This document shows, piece after piece, positions 1 through 8,513 of a DNA stretch of 64,000 nt. The notes under the pieces are model-generated. The model worked only from the letters and a program-made list of their open reading frames with translations, had not been told where the DNA came from and made no database searches. The stretch is from NCBI RefSeq assembly GCF_016031625.1, contig NZ_JACCHP010000007.1:248001-312000 (forward strand), in the 5' to 3' direction. Positions within the stretch are counted from its first letter, which is position 1, and the number at the start of each line of letters is the position of its first letter. The translations under genes and the position numbers were made by a program. Origin of the DNA: Bradyrhizobium agreste. Lineage in GTDB: Bacteria > Pseudomonadota > Alphaproteobacteria > Rhizobiales > Xanthobacteraceae.

Positions 1-1
1 G

Positions 2-88
2 CGGCTCACCGTTTCGGCCGAGGGACTGGTCGCCAGTCGCGGCGCGAACAGCGTTGGAGTGAACGCCGGATTGCGCTTCGGCTTCTGA
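2..88 (+). CDS. C-terminal end of an outer-membrane beta-barrel (autotransporter-like) protein, partial
   Basis: The window opens inside a reading frame on the plus strand that stops with TGA at 86-88. Only 28 residues are visible. They show alternating polar and hydrophobic residues, a VGVNAGLR segment and a final Phe (GLRFGF). This pattern is typical of the last beta-strand of outer-membrane barrels, where the terminal Phe is read by the BAM machinery. The rest of the gene lies upstream, so the passenger domain and function cannot be seen. The next 177 bases hold no gene that I can recognise. Confidence 0.55.
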   Translation, partial: RLTVSAEGLVASRGANSVGVNAGLRFGF

Positions 89-265
89 CGGAGCGCGAGC
101 TCGGCGCATGGTCCGAGCCGATCAGCCTGCTCGACCGGCGAGATCAGTCCTCCGAGCGGCGCGGTCCTTCGGCAATTCAGGCGAGGGAGGTTCACCTACT
201 CAGCTTGCTACTCTTGGCCGCAAGGGCTGCAGTGGCGGGTCATGATGACGACTGAGGCATTCAGC

Positions 266-3022
266 TCACGCCACCCGCCGTTTCCGGCGCGCCGTGGGGG
301 CTTGCCAGGAGAGATTTGCGAGCGGCACGGGCTTGCTGAAGTGAAATCCCTGGCCGAGCGGGATGCCGAGTGATTGGAGCAGTCTGACCTGTTCGGAGGA
401 CTCGACCCCCTCGGCGACGATCGACAGCTTCAGCGTCTTTGCGAGCTGCACGATGGATTTCAGCACGGCGACGGTCTCGCTGCGATCGATCCTGTCGATG
501 AAGGATTTGTCGATCTTGACCTTGTCGAAAGGAAAGGCCGTCAAATAGGACAAGGACGAGTATCCGACACCGAAATCGTCGAGCGCAATGGAGACGCCGA
601 GCGCCTTGAGGCGCTGCAGCGTCCTGAGGTTCTCCTCGGTGTCGGCGAGAAATACGCTCTCGGTGATCTCGAGCTCGAGCCGGGTTTGCGGAAGCCCACT
701 CTGCGTCAACGCAAAGGTCACGGTGTCGACGAGATTGGCGCTGGCAAATTGCAGGGCGGAGAGATTGACAGCGACCTTGACGTCGGCCGGCATGCTCATC
801 GCATCGCGACAGGCTTTGGCGAGCACCTGATAGCCGAGCTCGACGATCAGTCCCCCCGCCTCCGCAACCGCAATGAACTCCGCCGGAGGGATGTAGCCCC
901 TGGTGGGGTGATGCCAGCGCGCCAGAGCCTCGACCGATTTTACCCGACCGGCGCCAAGCTCGATCACAGGCTGATAAAACAGCTCGATCTCCTCGCGCCA
1001 GACCGCTTCACGCAGCTCGATCTCGAGCACGTTGCGCTGATCCGCTTCCGCCTTGAACTCCGCTGAATAGACGTGGAAGCAGCTTCGGCCGGCATTCTTC
1101 GACCTGTAGAGTGCAAGATCGGCGTTGCGAAGGATCTCGTCGACCCGCGTGCCGTGCTCGGGCACGAGCGCAAGGCCAATGCTACAGCCGATCACGACGG
1201 GATGGCCATCGATGTGATAGGGCTCGGCAATAGCCTGGATCAGCCGCGCGGCCAGGCTTGCAGCGCCGTCGCGCATCGCCGCCCGGCCGGGTGCCACGAT
1301 CACGGCAAACTCGTCGCCGCCGATTCGCGCCGCCGTATCGGTATCGCGGATCTGCGCCCTGATCCGGTCGGCGACCTGCGTCAGCAACGCATCGCCGCAT
1401 TGATGGCCGAGCGCATCATTGACCGACTTGAACTTGTCGAGATCGAGCAGGAGTACGGCGAACGCGGGCTCCAGCCGGCGCGAGCGGGCCAGCGCCTCGT
1501 CGAGGCGCTCCTTGAACAGGTTGCGATTGGCAAGGCCGGTCAGGCTATCGTAATGCGCGAGCCGCTCGATGCGGTCCGCCGACGCCTTGCGCTCGGTGAT
1601 GTCCTCGTGCGTGGCAACCCAGCCGCCGCCCTCGCGCCGGCCGTAGGAGATGTAGGCGACCCGTCCATCCGGAAACTGCACGGTGTTCGAGATCTGCTCC
1701 GACTGAGCGAGCCGGCTCTTCAAATCGACGAGGTACGTCTCGACGTCGAGCACGGCGGTCTGCTTCGCGAACACCTCCCGGAAGTCCATGCCGATCCGGA
1801 TCTCTTCCGGCACGAGGTCATAAAGTTCGAGCCATTGCCGGTTGAACGCAATCAGGCGGTCATTGCCGTCGAACATGCTCAAGCCCTGGGGAAGGTTCCT
1901 GAGCGCATCCTCGAACTTGCTGGCGAAATCGCGCCGCTCGCGGTGGGCGCGATCCAGCGCCTGCTGCCGTCGCCAATGGAATGTCGTCGCGACGAGGATG
2001 ATGAACGTAAGCAGCAGCGCGCCGCCGAGATAGATCTTCTGCCTGAAGGCGGAGCGGGAATAAATCTCCTGCTCCGAAATGCCGACAGTGAAGATGAGAG
2101 GAAACGCGCGCGACCTGCGCGCCGTGATCAGTCGGTCGCTGCGGTTCGGTCGGTTCTCATTCCAATATTGCGCATAGAAGCCGTCGCCCAGTTCGCCCTC
2201 GACGCGGCCCGGCGCGCTTTGTCCCAGCACGGAACCCTGGTCCACGCCCCGGGCGGCGAGCACGACGTGGTTCGCATTCCTGAGCACCAGCGTTCCTCCG
2301 ACGCCGAGCTTTGCGGTGTCGTAGAACCTGCCGACGACGTCGACGCTGATCGAGCCGACAACCACGCCGACCGGATTGCCGGCGAAGTCGAACAGCTTTC
2401 TCGCGAGCTGTATCGTCCACTTTTTCGACGCGCGGCCCAGCACCGGCTTCGCCACGTAAAGGCGATCGTCGGCCTGCGACATGGTGTGAATGAAGTGCTC
2501 GCGATCACCGAGATAGAGCGGCGGACCGGAATAGCCGGCCGTCGTCTCGATCATGTACCCGTCCGATCCGATCAGTGCGAACTGGACCACGTCGCCGGTG
2601 GCGATGCGGGCCTTGTCGGACCAGAACTTCAGGCTGAAGGCCTGCGGATCCTGGGCGTAGAGTGCCCGTACCACCAGCAACGACTGATCCACGCGCTCGA
2701 AGATGCGCTCGGTGTTCTCCTCGAATAATTCGGCGACGCTGTTGCCGTGCGACCGCGCTTGCTGGATCGCATCCATCCGCTCAGAGGCGGTGATTGCGAA
2801 ATAGCCGATCCAGACCAGGGGCAGAAAGAACAATGCGATCTGCAGCGGGCCATTCCGCAAGATCGCTCTTCCGGCTTTGCGGACTGCCCCTGCGGGAATC
2901 ACGACGCGCACCCCCGCTTCGGCCGCCAGGGCAGAACTGCGCTCGCCCGCAGGATTGGCATCGCCTTGTCTCCGCCTCGACTTGCACAGGGACACCCGCC
3001 GCCATAGGCGGGCGCTGTTCAT
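266..3022 (-). CDS. Membrane-anchored diguanylate cyclase/phosphodiesterase (dCache-PAS-GGDEF-EAL)
   Basis: A 918-residue c-di-GMP turnover enzyme. A basic N-terminus is followed by a transmembrane segment near residues 60-78, a periplasmic sensor of about 240 residues (dCache-like) and a second transmembrane segment near 330-348. A cytoplasmic PAS domain follows (about 370-475). The GGDEF domain keeps the intact signature RIGGDEF (GGDEF at about 568-572), so cyclase activity is possible. The C-terminal EAL domain carries the EALARW motif, so phosphodiesterase activity is also possible. Which activity dominates cannot be read from the sequence. It is transcribed alone; the divergently placed upstream region of about 150 bases holds no evident operator. 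Confidence 0.93.
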   Translation of the reverse strand: MNSARLWRRVSLCKSRRRQGDANPAGERSSALAAEAGVRVVIPAGAVRKAGRAILRNGPLQIALFFLPLVWIGYFAITASERMDAIQQARSHGNSVAELFEENTERIFERVDQSLLVVRALYAQDPQAFSLKFWSDKARIATGDVVQFALIGSDGYMIETTAGYSGPPLYLGDREHFIHTMSQADDRLYVAKPVLGRASKKWTIQLARKLFDFAGNPVGVVVGSISVDVVGRFYDTAKLGVGGTLVLRNANHVVLAARGVDQGSVLGQSAPGRVEGELGDGFYAQYWNENRPNRSDRLITARRSRAFPLIFTVGISEQEIYSRSAFRQKIYLGGALLLTFIILVATTFHWRRQQALDRAHRERRDFASKFEDALRNLPQGLSMFDGNDRLIAFNRQWLELYDLVPEEIRIGMDFREVFAKQTAVLDVETYLVDLKSRLAQSEQISNTVQFPDGRVAYISYGRREGGGWVATHEDITERKASADRIERLAHYDSLTGLANRNLFKERLDEALARSRRLEPAFAVLLLDLDKFKSVNDALGHQCGDALLTQVADRIRAQIRDTDTAARIGGDEFAVIVAPGRAAMRDGAASLAARLIQAIAEPYHIDGHPVVIGCSIGLALVPEHGTRVDEILRNADLALYRSKNAGRSCFHVYSAEFKAEADQRNVLEIELREAVWREEIELFYQPVIELGAGRVKSVEALARWHHPTRGYIPPAEFIAVAEAGGLIVELGYQVLAKACRDAMSMPADVKVAVNLSALQFASANLVDTVTFALTQSGLPQTRLELEITESVFLADTEENLRTLQRLKALGVSIALDDFGVGYSSLSYLTAFPFDKVKIDKSFIDRIDRSETVAVLKSIVQLAKTLKLSIVAEGVESSEQVRLLQSLGIPLGQGFHFSKPVPLANLSWQAPTARRKRRVA

Positions 3023-3181
3023 GGCGCAAACCTAGGGGAAACAGCCTTAAGTTTCTGTTTGGACGTAGCTCAATTCTTTAGCTCAATGCATCCGTATCAT
3101 CACGGAGACCGGCCGGTTTTGAGCAATCAAGCACATCGGGATGTCGAGAGCGGCGCATTTTAACCATCTTTGGACCGCATT

Positions 3182-3961
3182 TCACATCGCGCGCGCAACA
3201 ACGATCGTGCCGGACAGGATGAGGAGCGCGCCTGCCGCATAACTCAGTCGTTGGCCGAACGGCAGCAGTTTCTCGCCGGCGACATAGAGCGCGATGCCGA
3301 TGATCCAGGCCAGGTTCATCACCCCGCCGACGAACAGCAATGCCATCAGAAACCAGCAGCAGCCGACGCAGTAGCTGCCGTGGCGAAGTCCCATCCGGAA
3401 TGCGCCGCGCGTGCCGGGCCGCCAATATCGGCTGAGAAACAACAGCGGGCTCTCGCAATAGCGCAGGCAGGCCTGTTTGAGCGGCGTGAACTGATAAAGC
3501 CCAGCTGCAATCAGAACGCCGCCGCCCAGAATCGCGCTGGTGCTCGCCATTGCCATCGACAGCAACCCGAAGCGTTCGAACGCTCCTTGCACCAGGACAG
3601 CAGCGAGACTGAACCCGGCCCACGTCACGAGATAGCCGGCGAGAAAGATCCAGGTATCGATTGCGGCGCGGGAGGCAGTCTCCTGCTTGCGCTTGACTGT
3701 CGCATACAAGAGAACGGTGGGCACCGCGCTCGGCGCCATCATCGCGATCATCATCACCCACCACATCACGAACAGCAGCGCGCCATAGAATGGCGTCCAC
3801 GGCATCGGCGCCATGTCCGGCATGTCGGCCATCATCTCGGTATCCATGCCGGCGCCCGCAACGAGATAGGCCCAGGCGAGCGCCACCACTGCGGCGGTCC
3901 CGATCGCGACGATCAGCCGGTCGCGGTGGAGCAAGTGTTCGAGTATCGAGCGCCCCTGCAT
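3182..3961 (-). CDS. DUF2182 family integral membrane protein
   Basis: 259 residues with about six hydrophobic segments. It has the Met- and Trp-rich DUF2182 core (MWWVMMIAMMAP), a pattern that has led to the description 'predicted metal-binding membrane protein'; the biochemical role is not established. A Met-rich segment (TEMMADMPDMAPMPW) precedes the core and could bind copper-like metals, which is inference. It lies 60 bases downstream of the DUF1326 gene on the same strand. These two families are often neighbours, so the pair is likely one operon. Confidence 0.85.
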   Translation of the reverse strand: MQGRSILEHLLHRDRLIVAIGTAAVVALAWAYLVAGAGMDTEMMADMPDMAPMPWTPFYGALLFVMWWVMMIAMMAPSAVPTVLLYATVKRKQETASRAAIDTWIFLAGYLVTWAGFSLAAVLVQGAFERFGLLSMAMASTSAILGGGVLIAAGLYQFTPLKQACLRYCESPLLFLSRYWRPGTRGAFRMGLRHGSYCVGCCWFLMALLFVGGVMNLAWIIGIALYVAGEKLLPFGQRLSYAAGALLILSGTIVVARAM

Positions 3962-4021
3962 CGATTTGTCCGTAGCGATGAGGAGCTGACACCGAGATCT
4001 TATGCCGGTGTCAGCGCCCCA

Positions 4022-4654
4022 TCATGCCGCAACGCCCGTGGGCGTCTGCACGACATTGGCGAGCGAGCTATGCGTACCGCGGGTCTCGAACGGGATCGCG
4101 CCGGTCGAGCGGATGTTGGCGGATGCGACCTCGGCCGCCCGATGTTCGAACCCCTCGGGCATGACCACCTGGATGCGGTGCGGATCACCGGTCACCGGAT
4201 TCTTGATCGGCTCGACATCGGTCTCGAGCACGCCCTTGGCGACGAGTCTTGCGACGCGTCCATCTTTGTCGAAGGAGAACTCGAACGGCGCAAACACCGG
4301 ATCATGGATCTTGGTAACGATCATGCTGACGATCTGGAAAAGCGTGCCTTCGGCCGAATGCTTGCCGGAAAAGATATCGAACAACGCCTGACGCTGCTCC
4401 TCCGTGGCGCGTTCATCGATGATGGGCTGGATCGTCCCGTTGCCCTCGTGCAGCGGACCAGGGAAATCGACCGTGATCGCAAAGCAGAGACCATCGAGCC
4501 TGGTCCCTTCGAAATGCCCCTTGGCGATCCGCATGGCGACCAATCCCTTGCAATAGCCTTGGGTCGGCCGTGCGTTGAAATCACAGGGGCAGCCAAACGC
4601 GCAGGTGCAGTTCTTCATCCATTCGCCTTCGAGACGCCAGTCCGATGCAGCCAT
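4022..4654 (-). CDS. DUF1326 domain protein
   Basis: 210 residues matching the DUF1326 family throughout. It has a Cys-rich N-terminal motif (CTCAFGCPC, residues about 16-24) that could hold a metal. Further on comes a beta-rich body with the phrase FPGPLHEGNG typical of the family. No signal peptide is visible, so it is probably cytoplasmic. It is the first gene of a two-gene minus-strand unit with the DUF2182 membrane protein. The start is the first ATG, and a GAG-containing stretch upstream may serve as the ribosome site. The molecular function is unknown. Confidence 0.85.
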   Translation of the reverse strand: MAASDWRLEGEWMKNCTCAFGCPCDFNARPTQGYCKGLVAMRIAKGHFEGTRLDGLCFAITVDFPGPLHEGNGTIQPIIDERATEEQRQALFDIFSGKHSAEGTLFQIVSMIVTKIHDPVFAPFEFSFDKDGRVARLVAKGVLETDVEPIKNPVTGDPHRIQVVMPEGFEHRAAEVASANIRSTGAIPFETRGTHSSLANVVQTPTGVAA

Positions 4655-5210
4655 GGCACATCTCCTGATGTGAGCGGGGACGCGGCAGCCGTTGACGAAT
4701 TTGTTCAGCGTTCTTGTTGAGGCAATACGAAAGGGCGCGAGCGGGATCGAGGTCCGATCAGAAGGCCGGCATCGCAGAAAAAGTATGGTGGCAAGCTGCC
4801 GTCTACCGTCCGAGGATCATATCAGCGGGCGCCGGCCACGTATAGCGAATGAGGGTAGTGCCTCAGGGGGGCAGCCACACCTCGGGGATGTCCCGGCTCT
4901 GGCGCCCGGCCCACAGCATCGTCCGAGACCAGCACCAGATGCGGGCGCCGCGCCAGACAGATGCGATGGGCGCCGCGCGGTTCGAACGTCCAAGACCCGT
5001 TTCCGCTCCGATTGAATCGGAACCGGGTTCTAGATCCTTGCCTTGCGCATTGTCTTCGCGCGAACCGGTGTCCACTTCGCCGGAAAACGCTCCGATTGCG
5101 GCCTTCGAGGGTAAGGCCTATGCTGAAGTTCGGCAATCACGCGGCCGCCCATCGTGCGGCGGGGCAGCCTAACGATGGATGGCTCACACACCCATCTGAA
5201 AGGCTACACC
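4655..5210. other. Non-coding stretch of 556 bases
   Basis: No convincing gene. Short open frames here lack ribosome sites and protein-like composition. The right part contains a repeat-like element (5004-5098, listed separately). The left part presumably holds the promoter for the leftward DUF1326 gene, but no clear -35/-10 pair was identified. Confidence 0.5.
5004..5098. repeat. Dispersed repeat-like element flanked by an 11-bp direct repeat
   Basis: The stretch resembles an interspersed element common in Rhizobiales, recognisable by the phrase CGCGAACCGGTGTCCACTTC followed by an A-rich block and CGCTCCG. The 11-mer CGCTCCGATTG occurs at 5004-5014 and again at 5088-5098. The first copy is part of a small palindrome (CCGATT/AATCGG, 5009-5021). 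It is probably related to the element at 12297-12345, which shares the AACCGGT-CCACTT core. Confidence 0.55.
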
Positions 5211-5681
5211 ATGACCATTGCCCCCACATTGCACCGGTATCTGGCTGCCGAAAACATCGAGTATGTCGAGATTCCGCACACTTTTACCATGTCATCCGCG
5301 CGCACGGCGCAGGCCTGTCACGTCTCGGGCGATCACCTCGCCAAGGCCGTCGTGCTGCGGCATGACGGCGGCTACATGCTTGCGGTCGTGCCGGCATCGC
5401 ACCATCTCAACCTGCCGGACCTGCAGGAGAGGCTTGGCGAGGATCTCGCCATGGCCAACGAAAGCGAGATCAACCGGCTGTTCGCGGACTGCGCGCCCGG
5501 AGCCGTTCCGGCGGTCGGCCGGTGCTACGGCCTCGATCTCATCGTCGACGACAGCATCCAGGCCCAGCCCGAGGTCTACATCGAAGCCGGCGATCACGAG
5601 ACGCTGCTTCAGCTCACTCATGCCCAGTTCGCGCGCCTGACGGCCAGTGCACCGCATGGACGCTTCAGTGTGCACGACTGA
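5211..5681 (+). CDS. YbaK/aminoacyl-tRNA deacylase-like protein
   Basis: 156 residues of the YbaK/ProX deacylase fold, which hydrolyses mischarged aminoacyl-tRNAs in trans in characterised members. Visible family features are the N-terminal helix region, the segment HLAKAVVLRHDGGYMLAVVPA containing the conserved Lys, and the GxVPAVG loop (GAVPAVGRCYG) near the active site. The start at 5211 is preferred to in-frame ATGs further upstream because AAAGG lies 9 bases before it and the family begins here. Substrate specificity (Cys-tRNA-Pro, Ala-tRNA-Pro or other) cannot be decided. It stands alone on the plus strand. Confidence 0.85.
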   Translation: MTIAPTLHRYLAAENIEYVEIPHTFTMSSARTAQACHVSGDHLAKAVVLRHDGGYMLAVVPASHHLNLPDLQERLGEDLAMANESEINRLFADCAPGAVPAVGRCYGLDLIVDDSIQAQPEVYIEAGDHETLLQLTHAQFARLTASAPHGRFSVHD

Positions 5682-5795
5682 CGCGGCATGACAGCAGGAT
5701 GATTCCAGGCACGCCCGTCGCGGCGACGCGTGCGGTTGCGCCCGTTTCGTTGTATAGTCACATCGCGGGGGCTGCGTTCGCAAGGGAGGTCCTCC

Positions 5796-6215
5796 ATGAA
5801 AGTCAGGGACGTGATGCACAAGGGCGTCGATTGGGTCAGCCCCGACACCCCGATCACCGAGATCGCGAAGTTGATGCGGGGGCACGACATTGGCTGCATT
5901 CCGATCGGCGAAGACGACCATTTGATCGGGATGGTGACTGATCGCGACATCGTCTGCAAAGGCCTTGCGCGCAAGGACTTCGAGGCCGCGCGCATGACCG
6001 CACGGGACGTGATGACCGAAGGCATCCATTGCTGCCGGGAAGACGACGATCTGGCGAAAGCCGTGCATCACATGGAGACGCTGAAGATCCGCAGGCTGCC
6101 GGTGATCAACAAGAGCAAGCGGATGGTCGGCATGATCAGCCTGGGCGATGTCGGGCAATCCGCGCCCGCGGATCTGTTGACGCAGTGCGTCAAGGGCGTG
6201 TCGGCCCACCATTGA
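5796..6215 (+). CDS. CBS-domain-pair protein
   Basis: 139 residues made of two CBS motifs in tandem, about 1-60 (KVRDVMHKGVDWVSPD to MVTDRDIVCKG) and about 70-130 (TARDVMTEGIHC to MVGMISLGDV). CBS pairs bind adenine nucleotides and usually act as energy-state sensors. No effector domain is attached, so its partner is unknown. The start at 5796 follows a strong ribosome site (AAGGGAGGT, 5782-5790). The protein is widespread in Bradyrhizobium-like genomes as a stand-alone gene. Confidence 0.9.
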   Translation: MKVRDVMHKGVDWVSPDTPITEIAKLMRGHDIGCIPIGEDDHLIGMVTDRDIVCKGLARKDFEAARMTARDVMTEGIHCCREDDDLAKAVHHMETLKIRRLPVINKSKRMVGMISLGDVGQSAPADLLTQCVKGVSAHH

Positions 6216-6611
6216 GGCAACGTCGGCTCGATCTTGATCTTCGCCGGATCGCTCGCAGACTCCCGCGGCCGCGGAGTTCTCGCGAGCGTGCATCGAGTGC
6301 AGTGCAGTGTGACCGCAGTTCGGCTTCGCCCCAGTCGGCGGCGAGCGCGTTTTGATGGGAGCAGGTATCGAACGAGGAGAGGAGGTGGCGCGTCGCCCCC
6401 CTGCTCTTTCAGGATTCCGATATCTGCTCTTCCGAAAGGCGGCCACGCCGTGGTCCGGTCCTGGTGCGGTGCGTCATCACCCGTAGTCCCGCGTCGAAGA
6501 GTCGCATCAATCCGAACATTCTTGCCAAAGCCCAGCGCAGGACTTTGACTTGTTCCAACAAAAAGGAGCTGATCCGCAAGGGATCGCTCTTCCAAGGGGA
6601 GGGAGGCAGCC
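6216..6611. other. Non-coding stretch of 396 bases before the TRAP operon
   Basis: No supported gene. It presumably carries the promoter of the TRAP transporter operon. A good ribosome site (GGGGAGGGAGG, just before 6612) closes the region. I see no clear operator palindrome. Confidence 0.5.
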
Positions 6612-7751
6612 ATGACCAAATCAAACAAGAGCAGAACTTCGAGTCGCCGCGGCTTTCTCAAGGTCGCTGCTGCGGGAGCCGCCGCGACGGTGGCGGCGCC
6701 GAACGTCGTCAGCGCCCAGGGGCCGATCAGCATGCGCTGGCAAAGCACCTGGCCGTCAAAGGACATTTTCCACGAATACGCCCTCGACTACGCCAAGAAG
6801 GTCAACGACATGACCGGCGGCGAGCTCAAGATCGAAGTGCTGCCGGCAGGCGCTGTCGTGCCCGCCTTCGGCCTGCTCGATGCCGTGTCCAAGGGCGTGC
6901 TCGACGGCGGCCACGGCGTGCTGGTCTATCACTACGGCAAGCAGACCGCGCTGGCGCTCTGGGGCTCGGGCCCGGGCTTTGCGATGGACGCCAATATGCT
7001 GCTGGCCTGGCACCGCTACGGTGGCGGCAAGGAGCTGCTCGAAAAGCTCTATGCGTCGATCGGCGCCAACGTCGTCTCGTTCCCCTACGGGCCGATGCCG
7101 ACCCAGCCTTTCGGCTGGTTCAAAAAGCCGATCACCAAGCCCGAGGATATCAAGGGCCTGAAATTCCGCACCGTCGGAATCTCCATCGACGTGTATGCGG
7201 GGATGGGCGCAGCCGTGAACGCGCTGCCCGGCGGCGAAATCGTAGCTGCCATGGACCGCGGCCTCTTGGACGCGGCGGAGTTCAACAATGCCACCTCCGA
7301 CCGCGTGCTCGGCTTCCCCGACGTATCCAAGGTCTGCATGCTGCAGAGCTATCATCAGAACGCCGAGCAGCTCGAGATCACGTTCAACAAGGACAAGTAC
7401 AACGCGCTCCCGGAGAAGATGAAGGCGATCATCGCCAACGCGGTGGACGCAGCCTCGGCAGATATGTCCTGGAAGGCGATCGACCGCTATTCCAAGGACT
7501 ATGTGGAGCTGCAGACCAAAGACAACGTCAAGTTCTACAAGACGCCCGATGCAATCCTGAAGCTGCAGCTCGAGATCTACGACGACGTGGTCAAGAAGAA
7601 GGCGGCGGAGAATCCGCTGTTCAAGGAGATCGTGCAGTCGCAGATCGCGTTCGCCAGGCGTGCGACGCAATGGGAGCAGGATACGGTGGTGAACCGCCGC
7701 ATGGCCTACGACCACTATTTTGGGCCCAACGCCGCGGCCAAGAAGCTCTGA
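6612..7751 (+). CDS. TRAP transporter periplasmic solute-binding protein (DctP family), Tat-exported
   Basis: 379 residues. The N-terminus carries a twin-arginine signal (SRRGFLK, residues 11-17, then an Ala-rich hydrophobic stretch and cleavage near VVSAQ at about 33-36). The mature part begins with the DctP-type phrase SMRWQSTWP. It contains the conserved Arg segment GLKFRTVGI and the helix with WKAID-YSKDY typical of the mannitol/chloroaromatic TRAP subfamily. It delivers an organic acid to the membrane pair encoded next (7845-10258); the ligand is not predictable. It is the first gene of the operon, and a strong hairpin follows it. Confidence 0.93.
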   Translation: MTKSNKSRTSSRRGFLKVAAAGAAATVAAPNVVSAQGPISMRWQSTWPSKDIFHEYALDYAKKVNDMTGGELKIEVLPAGAVVPAFGLLDAVSKGVLDGGHGVLVYHYGKQTALALWGSGPGFAMDANMLLAWHRYGGGKELLEKLYASIGANVVSFPYGPMPTQPFGWFKKPITKPEDIKGLKFRTVGISIDVYAGMGAAVNALPGGEIVAAMDRGLLDAAEFNNATSDRVLGFPDVSKVCMLQSYHQNAEQLEITFNKDKYNALPEKMKAIIANAVDAASADMSWKAIDRYSKDYVELQTKDNVKFYKTPDAILKLQLEIYDDVVKKKAAENPLFKEIVQSQIAFARRATQWEQDTVVNRRMAYDHYFGPNAAAKKL

Positions 7752-7769
7752 TGCCGAAATAAACCCGGC

Positions 7770-7805
7770 AAGGCACCGTCCGGACCATCCTCCGGACGGT
7801 GCCTT
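7770..7805 (+). terminator. Intra-operon hairpin after the TRAP binding-protein gene
   Basis: Perfect inverted repeat with 15-bp arms (AAGGCACCGTCCGGA, 7770-7784, and its complement 7791-7805) and a 6-base loop, 18 bases after the stop codon and 39 before the dctQ start. There is no long T tract. It may act as a partial terminator or as a 3' stabiliser that raises binding-protein mRNA over permease mRNA. Confidence 0.8.
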
Positions 7806-7844
7806 GTGTTATGTTGGGATGGTTTTTATGCCGAACCGTATCAC

Positions 7845-8513
7845 ATGAGCGTCCAGAGTTTACTGTACAAGATCGACGGCATCTCGACCTGGGTCGGCAA
7901 GGCGACCGCCTGGCTGATGATCGTCCTGATGAGCGTCGTCTGCATCGAAGTGTTCAAGCGCTACGCCGCGAACATGCCGACGGCATGGATCTTCGACGCC
8001 GAGAACATGCTGTATGGATCGCTGTTCATGCTGGCCGGCGCCTATACGCTGGCGCAGAACGCCCATGTCCGCGGCGATTTCCTGTACTCCTCGATGCGCC
8101 CGCGCACGCAGGCCGCGCTCGACCTCGTTCTTTACTTCGTGTTCTTCATTCCGGGCATCGCCGCGCTGATCTATGCAGGCTATTTCTACGCCGCGGATTC
8201 TTGGCACATCAACGAGCATTCCAACGTCACGGCGGAGGGCCCACCGGTCTACCATTTCAAGACCGTCATCCCGATCGCGGGCGCGCTGATCATGCTGCAG
8301 GGGATCGGCGAGATCATCCGCTGCATCGTGTGCCTGAAGACCGGCGAATGGCCGGGCCGTCTTGCCGACGTCGCCGAGACCGACGTCATCGGGGAGCAAC
8401 TCGCGCACTCTGAATTCGTGGACGAGGAATCGCGCAAGCTCGCCATCGAGGGCGCGGCGCGCATCGATGAAATGGCGCGGCAGCGCGGCATGGGCGGGGA
8501 CCTGAACACATGA
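7845..8513 (+). CDS. TRAP transporter small permease (DctQ family)
   Basis: 222 residues with four predicted membrane helices and the DctQ-type segment around VCIEVFKRYAANMPTAWIFDAENMLYG. It forms the membrane complex with the large permease. The ATG at 7845 is preferred over earlier candidates because homology begins there. Its stop overlaps the start of the large permease gene (ATGA, 8510-8513), indicating translational coupling. The C-terminal cytoplasmic tail of about 60 charged residues (after GEWPGRLADV) is longer than in classical DctQ. Confidence 0.9.
   Translation: MSVQSLLYKIDGISTWVGKATAWLMIVLMSVVCIEVFKRYAANMPTAWIFDAENMLYGSLFMLAGAYTLAQNAHVRGDFLYSSMRPRTQAALDLVLYFVFFIPGIAALIYAGYFYAADSWHINEHSNVTAEGPPVYHFKTVIPIAGALIMLQGIGEIIRCIVCLKTGEWPGRLADVAETDVIGEQLAHSEFVDEESRKLAIEGAARIDEMARQRGMGGDLNT

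Noticed and set aside
1073..2728. A 551-codon open frame on the plus strand opposite the GGDEF/EAL gene
   Set aside because: The composition is that of an antisense shadow (many Arg, Ala, Gly and no domain), and the minus strand encodes a clear signalling protein. GC-rich genomes produce such frames.
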